This document shows positions 57,711 through 64,000 of a DNA stretch of 64,000 bases, one piece after another. The notes below the pieces were generated by a model. It was not told the origin of the DNA. It saw nothing but the letters and a program-made list of their open reading frames with translations, and made no database searches. The position numbers were made by a program, and so were the translations under genes. This DNA comes from Lumbricus terrestris (lineage: Eukaryota > Annelida > Clitellata > Crassiclitellata > Lumbricidae): positions 19,883,039 to 19,947,038 of the forward strand of contig OX457037.1 in NCBI GenBank assembly GCA_949752735.1, given 5' to 3'. Each line of letters opens with the position of its first letter. Within the stretch, counting starts at the first letter, position 1.

Positions 57711-58091
57711 TCACTCAGTTACTCAGTCCAATACATAGAAAGACTTTCAAAAACGCTTTCAAATTCTATCCAAAGTAGGATTTTTCGTCTCCACTCGTCG
57801 CCATTGAAGAATTAGACTCACGAAATTTGAACAGCTATAGGTCAATGGACCTAACCGTTAAAATATCGGATTTAGGTGACTTGATAAAAAAAGGACCTAT
57901 ATGTTTGACCAAAGCAAAAGATGCTCTTGGTCAATCACATATGAAAAATTTGCTTGGTTCAACTTATGACATAGGCCTACTTTGCCCAAGGAAATCTCAT
58001 TTAAATAATTATGATGACCGAGTTTGGATTTACATGTATGTGAAAGCGTTAAATACGGGCGTTTATTTTTTTTCTTTAGTCTATTGCTTAC

Positions 58092-58128
58092 CATCAACTC
58101 CACAACTGGTTTTTCCACAGATCTTGCT
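58092..58128 (-). CDS. Secreted PAN/lectin-like protein, exon 2 (37 nt)
   Basis: The acceptor TTGTATCATTGCAG and the donor GATG/GTAAGC enclose 37 nt that read SKICGKTSCGVD. Phase is 0 at the start and 1 at the end, precisely what is needed between exon 1 (ends phase 0) and exon 3 (starts phase 1). It adds two cysteines. Confidence 0.8.
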
Positions 58129-58646
58129 CTGCAATGATACAAACACCAGAGTCAATTAGTTCTAAATCGCTGGCCTAGAGCAGTCATTTACTTCCACGAA
58201 TGGGGTCTGTTTTAAAATCTGACTAACTGCCGGGAGTCAAAGAATCATGCATTCCATCTATATTTCGCCAATGATCAATGTCTGTCCTGTCCATTACGAC
58301 ACCAGCGTGTCACTGAAATAAAGCGATTAAATCAGATCCTGGGTCTTAATCCAAGAATGCGAGTCAGACTGATTATAAGGCGAACGTCAATGGTGGATCA
58401 TAAGCAGTGAGAGAATCATATCCAGGTCCCTGTCTAACTAAATCTCCAAGAAGTATCTAAAATGTTGGGGCATCATAGGGTAATGAATAGCCCAGAGTTC
58501 TTGAGTTTAACGCAGAGCGTACGAATTCCAGCATCGACTGACGTAGTTACATTGCAAGGACCTTAAAGACAATAGGCTATCCTTCATTTGGTCGTGTGTG
58601 ATATTCTGGACTGTGGAAGATGGCAATTTCATTACATAATTATTGT

Positions 58647-58858
58647 GGGGCGCGTTGGTGTAGGGCCGTAGGGGTATGTTCGGTGTCTTAAAGTAAGAAG
58701 CTTGCGTGTTTGAATTCACCTCTAGTCGCCACCCTGAGCATGTCCTTCACTCACAATTGTTCATGCTCTAGCCTCTGGGTCAAACTTCGATTCAGTTCCC
58801 GCGCTGTAGTCGGCAATCGCTGAGTAGAAATCTCGAAAGGGCTATAGAAAGTGCTCAA
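58647..58858 (+). mobile_element. tRNA-derived SINE, L2-tailed family (older copy)
   Basis: Head GGGGCGCGTTGGTGTAGGG, box B-like GTTTGAATTC, tail GGGCTATAGAAAGTGCTC. More diverged than the 52381 copy. Lies in intron 1 of the PAN/lectin-like gene. Confidence 0.78.
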
Positions 58859-58943
58859 TGCTCATAGGCCTACATATATAATTCTATTATTTGGAATGTA
58901 TTTTGCGCATCATTGTATTGTACGCCTATAAGACGACACTTAC

Positions 58944-59294
58944 CTCGTAATGAACGCAGTCACAAGAGACTCCGCACTCACTAGGAACATAATAGAACAG
59001 TTCGCACACTCCAGCTGTCTCTTTCCAGTTGAAGGAAATGCAGTCAGGTTCTAGAGTACATTTCCAGGAGCATAGAGCACTCGAAGGTGGAGACTCAGAC
59101 TCACTGATCAGTGGTAAATCCATATGTGCAATATCGTAGACAACAGATGGTTTCTGCGTTGCACAAAGGACAGATCCGCTGCGATCGGTTGTCTCTCGGA
59201 AGGATCTCAAGGAGGACATTGCTAAGGACAGATAGGCAACTGCTACTAGCATTCCGTTTAGCACGCATCTTCTCGTCGATGTCTCGAACGCCAT
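58944..59294 (-). CDS. Secreted PAN/lectin-like protein, exon 1 (signal anchor and PAN/apple-like domain)
   Basis: From ATG at 59294 the protein starts MAFETSTRRCVLNGMLVAVA with a hydrophobic core (MLVAVAYLSLAMSS) serving as signal peptide. Next comes VLCATQKPSVVYDI, then ALCSWKCTLEPDCISFNWKE and GVCELFYYVPSECG. The spacing C-x3-C-x5-C-x-SFN...C-x-L is that of PAN/apple domains, which mediate protein or sugar binding outside the cell. The exon ends TACGAG/GTAAGT, phase 0. With exons 2 and 3 the CDS is 810 nt, exactly 270 codons including stop, with no internal stop. SINEs occupy both introns. The gene is presumably an extracellular recognition or adhesion protein; function is not known. Confidence 0.82.
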
Positions 59295-60185
59295 CTTTGC
59301 TTGTCCGGTTGTTTCAAGATCTGGCTTCTTTGTGGCAACTATTTTCTTGCATTCATGACTTCCTTAGATGTTTCCGAACAATTAGAAATTAATTATTGTT
59401 AAGCTGCAGTAACTTAGTTCCGCATGTATTTCGAATTGTCTTTCTGTACTGCTGCATGCACCACGTTGAATATTTGGAGAATTATCCTCAGAGGCTACAT
59501 GAATTACCAACACTCGATTTCAGCCACAGATTAGGTCTAGGCCTATTTATCTCGTGGAGAACGATCACAAGTTCAAGATAAACATGGTCTAAAATACAAA
59601 CTCAAAAAACACAAACGCCTAAGTACATTTATATTTCTTTTCTGCCGCAATTTTTTTTGATGACTATTGGCTACATTGCGATTGACGATGACTACAATAA
59701 ACATATTTATTTTGATCAAATCACAATAAGAGAAAGATGAAACACATCAACAAATGCTATCAACAGCTCACAAAAGATACTATAAAAGTCTATAAAGACA
59801 ATAATAATTATAAATGTTAAATTAATGATGATACCGTTGATAATAATAATATTTGTCATAGCGATGATGATTCTGACGACGACGATAACAACTAGGCCTA
59901 CGAAGATTGTGCAATGATAGGCCAACTAACAGTGCTGGTTATGTTGGCGGTGATGATAATAACGACGAAGATATCAACGACGACGACAGCGACGACGATA
60001 ACAATGATGATGACGTTTCGCATACCTACGTAAAAACCTCTTTATTTGTGATTGCACCACAGGCCTACCATTCGTCGCGTATCTGTTGTATTAACTTCAA
60101 AAAATTGTGTCTATCCTTGAAGAAACCCAGGAAAGAACTCAGACTTTAGTCACAGAACATCGGCCACATATTGGCAGCGCAGCAA
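59295..60185. other. Upstream and gene-free stretch
   Basis: The promoter of the PAN/lectin-like gene should lie within 59295-59700, but no clear TATA box was seen. 59716-60030 is low-complexity ATAATA/GACGA text. Confidence 0.4.
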
Positions 60186-60225
60186 GACTATCACGCGTCA
60201 CGTGAACACCATCTTGCTGGACGCC

Positions 60226-60830
60226 GGGTTGCCAGGTCGTCGCAAAAAGTTGGGCTACTTTTCAATGCGCCACTAAAATTTCCTTCTCGCGACCTCGCCT
60301 TGTAATTATATAAAAATTTGTGTTGCTTTTGAATTGTCCTATTGTTGTCACAGTGATATTAAATAAATTCACCGCAGTATGTTACTAGATAACTTCTACT
60401 CGCTACTATTCACGCGTGGTGTTGCTTGCTTAAATAATAAAAGCATGCTCTGTAAGATACTAGTCAGCGGTAAGAACAAAGCAGTCTATTATCGAAATTG
60501 TAACGTCGATGGTTTCAACACGACGTGTCTCTTCTCTCTGCGAAAGCCTTTCAGAATCGCTCCCATGGCAGTGCGACCGACCACCTACATGTATAGAGAA
60601 ATAGCAGAATTTGAGGCGCAGGGAAAGACAAGGAAAGACTACCAGAGAAAAAGGCGTTGCGAACTGATGGAGGAAGTATATTATTTTAATGTACCTAGGA
60701 TTTTTTTTATTATCTTCACTTAGCTTCTCATCTCGCGACTTTTGGGCTACTCTTTACGTGATTCTCCACACACACACACACACACACACACACCGTAAAC
60801 TCTTAAACCTGGCAACCCTGTTGAATGGAC
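60226..60830. mobile_element. Putative TIR element (GGGTTGCCAGG ends)
   Basis: GGGTTGCCAGGTCG at 60226 and AACCTGGCAACCCTG at about 60808 are inverted, with GTTGGGCTACTTTT and TTTTGGGCTACTCTTT just inside. Flanks TTGCTGGACGCC and TTGAATGGACGCC are similar, suggesting a target duplication of uncertain length. The enclosed frame at 60379-60723 has no recognised family. Confidence 0.55.
60765..60793. repeat. (CA)n microsatellite
   Basis: About 14 CA units. Confidence 0.95.
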
Positions 60831-61339
60831 GCCCGCTCGATTCTCAGACGTCCGCTAATTCCCTTTTAAACCATCCAATGCTATCGAACGCTGCACGCAA
60901 TCGCTCTATAAATCTTGACGTGTTCCATGAACGAACACTGGACTTCGTCTAACGGTTTGAATAGGAACGACATTCGCTAGTCTTAAAAATAGAAGTGAAA
61001 GCATTGGTGGTTCGAGCAAGCGATGCAATTCTTGTTAACGGCTGGACGCGTTCTTTGTAATAATTCTGAATGAATTGGTTCGTTACGTTTGGTACAAGAA
61101 AGGAGTCTGCAGGAAGAATCAATTAACTCATTTGTCTGGCCGTAGTTCTTTGTTCTATAATTATTGCTAAGAGCGATGTTGATGGCTCGTCTCAGCAGAA
61201 ACTTTTGACGTGTGGCTGAATGGATATAAGTTGAATATTTAGGCAGATGGTTTATTTGATAACTGTCACAATAATTATAGTCGATGACGCTATGACTGCA
61301 TGCCTCTATCTGATCCGACATGTTTGCTTGTATGTGCAC

Positions 61340-61535
61340 TTGTTATAGCGCCCCTTCAAGATTCTACTCAGAAGCGCTACCGACTACAGCGCGGACACTG
61401 AATCGGAGTTTCATGCCGAAGCGCTAAGCAATTGCGAGTGAAGGACTTGCTCAAGGCGGTTTGAGGTGGATTCGACCATGCAACCCTCCGGCTGCAAAGA
61501 AACGAACATACCCACTACACACCACACCCCACATG
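61340..61535 (-). mobile_element. tRNA-derived SINE, L2-tailed family
   Basis: Reverse-strand copy: tail AGCGCCCCTTCAAGATTCTA, interior GACTACAGCGCGGACACTGA, and box B region GAGGTGGATTCGACCATG. Confidence 0.8.
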
Positions 61536-62520
61536 CATGTAGGGCTGTAGGCCTATGTAGGCCTACATTTTAGAAAGTGTTTGGAGATAAAGACGAGGAT
61601 ATGAGCTTGTGGTGTCCGGTCGGTGCACATGTGATGAATTTTATTATTTCAGTGCCCCACACCAGCACAAAGACCACATAGTGTAATACTCACTGGCTTC
61701 TTGTCCGTTCAATACGTAAGTACTGTATGCACTGGATGAGACACACAGGACAGCATGACAAGGAAGTTGAAGGAGCACAAAGGAGCAGAATGGAAAAAAA
61801 TAGAATGGAATAGAATGTAACAGAATGAAATAGAATGACACGACACAGTAGGCCTATGCAATAAAAAAAGGACGAGATGAAATTAAATGGATTACAAAGA
61901 TACAGTAGAATTACACTACACCTTTATAGTAGCCTACACGTAGGCTTACGGGTACACGGTACACGTAACTGCTCGTTGTTTTTTTAGGCAGCTCAAAAGC
62001 CTCACGAGTCCTTTTATAAGTCCATGCCGTTTTTTCTGTTTCGATCCAATTCGAAAGTTTTTAGCGTTCATTCGGTCGCGAAATGGCAACACGAACCAGA
62101 CTCATTATCCGATGGTAGAAGAAAACAAACGTCGCCATAAAGTCAATGTACAACTTGGACAGAAGAGACAACAAAAGCACGAATGTACAATCACAGCAAA
62201 AACTATTCCAGACAACAGCACATACAAACACATACACATGTGCACATAACATATGCGATAACATATTCGCCAGAACAATGCCAAAACGGCAACAAAGCCA
62301 ATGAAACAAATTCAAATGAAAGCAACCACTCAACCACACACAACAATAACAACAAGATGACAACGAAACCACGCAAACAACGACAACAACAGCAATATAA
62401 AAAACGACCGCAACAACGGCAAGAAACAACGTTTGGCAACAAGATGACAGCAAAGCCACGCAAACAACAACAACGCCAACAACACATGGCAAAAACATCT
62501 ACGACAATAATTATTGAACT
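61536..62520. other. Gene-free stretch
   Basis: Contains imperfect AGAATGGAAT repeats (61785-61845), the second copy of the 53083 repeat (62020-62180) and CAA-rich low-complexity text (62330-62490). On the minus strand this follows the stop of the terminal gene, so part may be its 3' UTR. No AATAAA was seen close to the stop. Confidence 0.45.
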
Positions 62521-64000
62521 TCAGCAAAGACTCTCTCGGTCCGTATTCATTGAACGTCTTGCTTGCAGCGTTTCAACCGATGACGTCATACTATTTCCTT
62601 TCGTGCTGTATCCGTCATCGATGACGTCACTTCCGCTACTCACCACAGTTCCGTTCTGATCGAGTTTCATTCTAACCAGTCCGTTCGACAGCTTCCGGCT
62701 CCGGTTCACGACGCCTAGCTTTATGGGATTGGTGTAGTCCGGACGCGTGGTGATGGACCCCGTTGAACCATGCGGCGTGGAGTTCCTTGCGCTGCGGGCA
62801 GGATCAGGACGGAGCTCGACTTCTGGATGGTGGATCAAATGTTTGGCGGAGAGTTCCGTAGACGTGGAGCTGAACAGACTCTGGGTTGATTCAAGGTGAA
62901 CAAATGGGTGAGTCGTTGAATTGTTTTCAGACAATGGCCGATCCATTGTCGCGTTCGGATAGGCGCACAGGTCACGTGGCGACAAGATGGCCGACCGCGT
63001 CTGCGCTTTCGTTTGCTTCAACCGTGACGTATGCGACTCCGAACCGGAAGCGATGCACAGTTCGGAAGACCAGTAGACGGGCGACCACGTGTTACCGTCC
63101 ACAGACTGAACGTCAAGTAGAGTGTCGTCCGATGACCCGTGCAGACGAGAACCACAGTCATTCCTTCGCCACTTCTCCTTGACGTCACCCAGTGACGTGT
63201 TAGTGACGCCATCTGATAACGCTTTTTCTTGGATGCCTAGCGACCGTTGACCTTGACGACAGGAAGCTGAGGGTTCGGGAGCAAAAGGAATTCCCGAATC
63301 CGGATTGTTTGAGGATCCGCTGTCTTTCCATGATGGACTGTCAAAAACGAAATCTGGATCGTCGTCAACATTGCACTCATCTTCATCCTCATTGGATTGT
63401 GACACTGATACGCAACCCGTGACTGGAACAGTGGACCGTAACATGGAACTGGAACATGGAACTGATCCACTCTTCCGTGGTGTAACAACGCATGTCTTCG
63501 TTAAGTCAGATTTCAGTTCAAACTCGGTGGCCTTGACAGTGGCGGTCCCACCAGTATCCAGCTTTCGTGGTTCAGCCTTTCGGCGTAGAAGCCGCGAGGG
63601 CATGTTGGACTTCCGCTTGGAGACGGTCTCCTTGACAACGACCGTCCCGGAATCGACGGATCCTCTTGGAAGAAGGGACTCCGTAGATACGCATGGCTGT
63701 ATGGACTCGTTGGACAGGTGGGACGATGTGATGGATCCGGACGCTCTAGATCCAGGTCCTGGGTCCGATCCAATTGTGCTGTCCCTTAGAGCCGTCGGGA
63801 GTGACGGGAGGGAACCCTGGCTGAGCGGGGCCTGTTGGCGTAGCAGCCGGGATCGAGTTCTTGGTTGAGGGGGGTCAGCGGAGTCTGAGTCGGTCTCTTC
63901 GTCATCTTCTGCGTCGGAATCGATGTCAGGAGAAGATGGAGGTTCAACGATCGATGGCTTTGATTGGTTGATCCAATCGTCGTATATGACATCTACCGAA
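62521..64000 (-). CDS. C-terminal part of a large Ser/Asp-rich protein, runs off the window
   Basis: The minus frame is open from the window edge (first full codon 63999) to the stop at 62521-62523, 492 residues. It starts DVIYDDWINQSKPSI, then PSSPDIDSDAEDDEETDSDS. Further on are KRKSNMPSRLLRRKAEPRK, NEDEDECNVDDDPDFVFDSP and DVIDDGYSTKGNSMTSSVET. The composition (Ser, Thr, Pro, Asp, few hydrophobics) indicates a disordered tail with many possible kinase sites, as in intracellular signalling or scaffold proteins. No folded domain is visible. The open frame over 1.5 kb without repeats, with regular codon use and no TE similarity, argues for a true terminal exon. The start and identity lie outside the window. 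Confidence 0.75.
   Translation of the reverse strand, partial: SVDVIYDDWINQSKPSIVEPPSSPDIDSDAEDDEETDSDSADPPQPRTRSRLLRQQAPLSQGSLPSLPTALRDSTIGSDPGPGSRASGSITSSHLSNESIQPCVSTESLLPRGSVDSGTVVVKETVSKRKSNMPSRLLRRKAEPRKLDTGGTATVKATEFELKSDLTKTCVVTPRKSGSVPCSSSMLRSTVPVTGCVSVSQSNEDEDECNVDDDPDFVFDSPSWKDSGSSNNPDSGIPFAPEPSASCRQGQRSLGIQEKALSDGVTNTSLGDVKEKWRRNDCGSRLHGSSDDTLLDVQSVDGNTWSPVYWSSELCIASGSESHTSRLKQTKAQTRSAILSPRDLCAYPNATMDRPLSENNSTTHPFVHLESTQSLFSSTSTELSAKHLIHHPEVELRPDPARSARNSTPHGSTGSITTRPDYTNPIKLGVVNRSRKLSNGLVRMKLDQNGTVVSSGSDVIDDGYSTKGNSMTSSVETLQARRSMNTDRESLC

Noticed and set aside
60379..60723. 114-residue plus ORF as a host gene
   Set aside because: It lies inside a putative TIR element, has no recognised domain and no clear splice sites.
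62183..62659. A 158-residue Asn/Thr/Gln-rich plus-strand protein
   Set aside because: Low-complexity CAA/ACA text. It overlaps the stop of the minus-strand gene and lacks any family resemblance.
63305..63868. 187-residue plus-strand ORF opposite the terminal gene
   Set aside because: It is the shadow of the minus-strand frame, which extends farther and shows coherent composition up to the window edge.

Overview
This 64 kb window is animal nuclear DNA, AT-rich and dominated by repeats. Genes are sparse, split into small exons with GT-AG junctions, and separated by layers of transposable elements. The StuI-site palindrome (TAGGCCTA and partial forms such as AGGCCTAC) recurs dozens of times. 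I associate this with echinoderm-type marine invertebrates, but that is from memory. A Ty3/gypsy relic has its integrase zinc finger upstream of RT-RNaseH, the Gmr1-type order reported from deuterostomes. Together these suggest a marine deuterostome, perhaps an echinoderm; the species is not determinable here.

Genes. (1) 1.26-5.15 kb, minus: a signal-peptide exon, a 30-nt mini-exon and two Ig-like exons, all phase 1, assembled from splice sites. (2) 37.73-40.43 kb, plus: a small F-box-like gene of three phase-consistent exons. (3) 56.78-59.29 kb, minus: a secreted protein of 269 residues in three exons (PAN/apple-like half plus jelly-roll lectin-like half), open end to end after splicing. (4) 62.52-64.0 kb, minus: the 3' coding end of a large Ser/Asp-rich protein that runs off the window. 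(5) 34.83-35.59 kb: a 158-bp tandem array in which every unit carries a signal-peptide-like exon.

Mobile elements by region. 5.48-7.83 kb: a 2.35 kb DNA transposon with TIRs, an 8-bp TSD and a damaged transposase-like ORF. 7.94-11.63 kb: a 3.7 kb hAT-type element full of older debris. 11.69-20.34 kb: decayed L2/CR1 and RTE LINE pieces, a 150-bp hAT MITE and a 24-unit 32-bp minisatellite. 21.1-24.3 kb: palindrome, tRNA-like sequence, an 841-bp fold-back element and MITEs. 24.9-26.4 kb: an L2-like LINE with intact RT between two (CATA)n tracts. 26.6-31.05 kb: the internally deleted Ty3/gypsy relic. 31.4-37.3 kb: MITEs and a Merlin/IS1595-like transposase fragment. 41.0-43.7 kb: fold-back elements and a LINE endonuclease fragment. 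44.76-47.55 kb: a three-level nest (SINE in hAT in piggyBac-like). 48.9-51.7 kb: hAT MITEs. 52-62 kb: SINEs sharing their 3' tail with the L2 LINEs.

Intact host biology appears confined to the four split genes and possibly the signal-peptide array. Gene models were built by reading splice sites by eye, so start sites, missing exons and UTRs remain uncertain.
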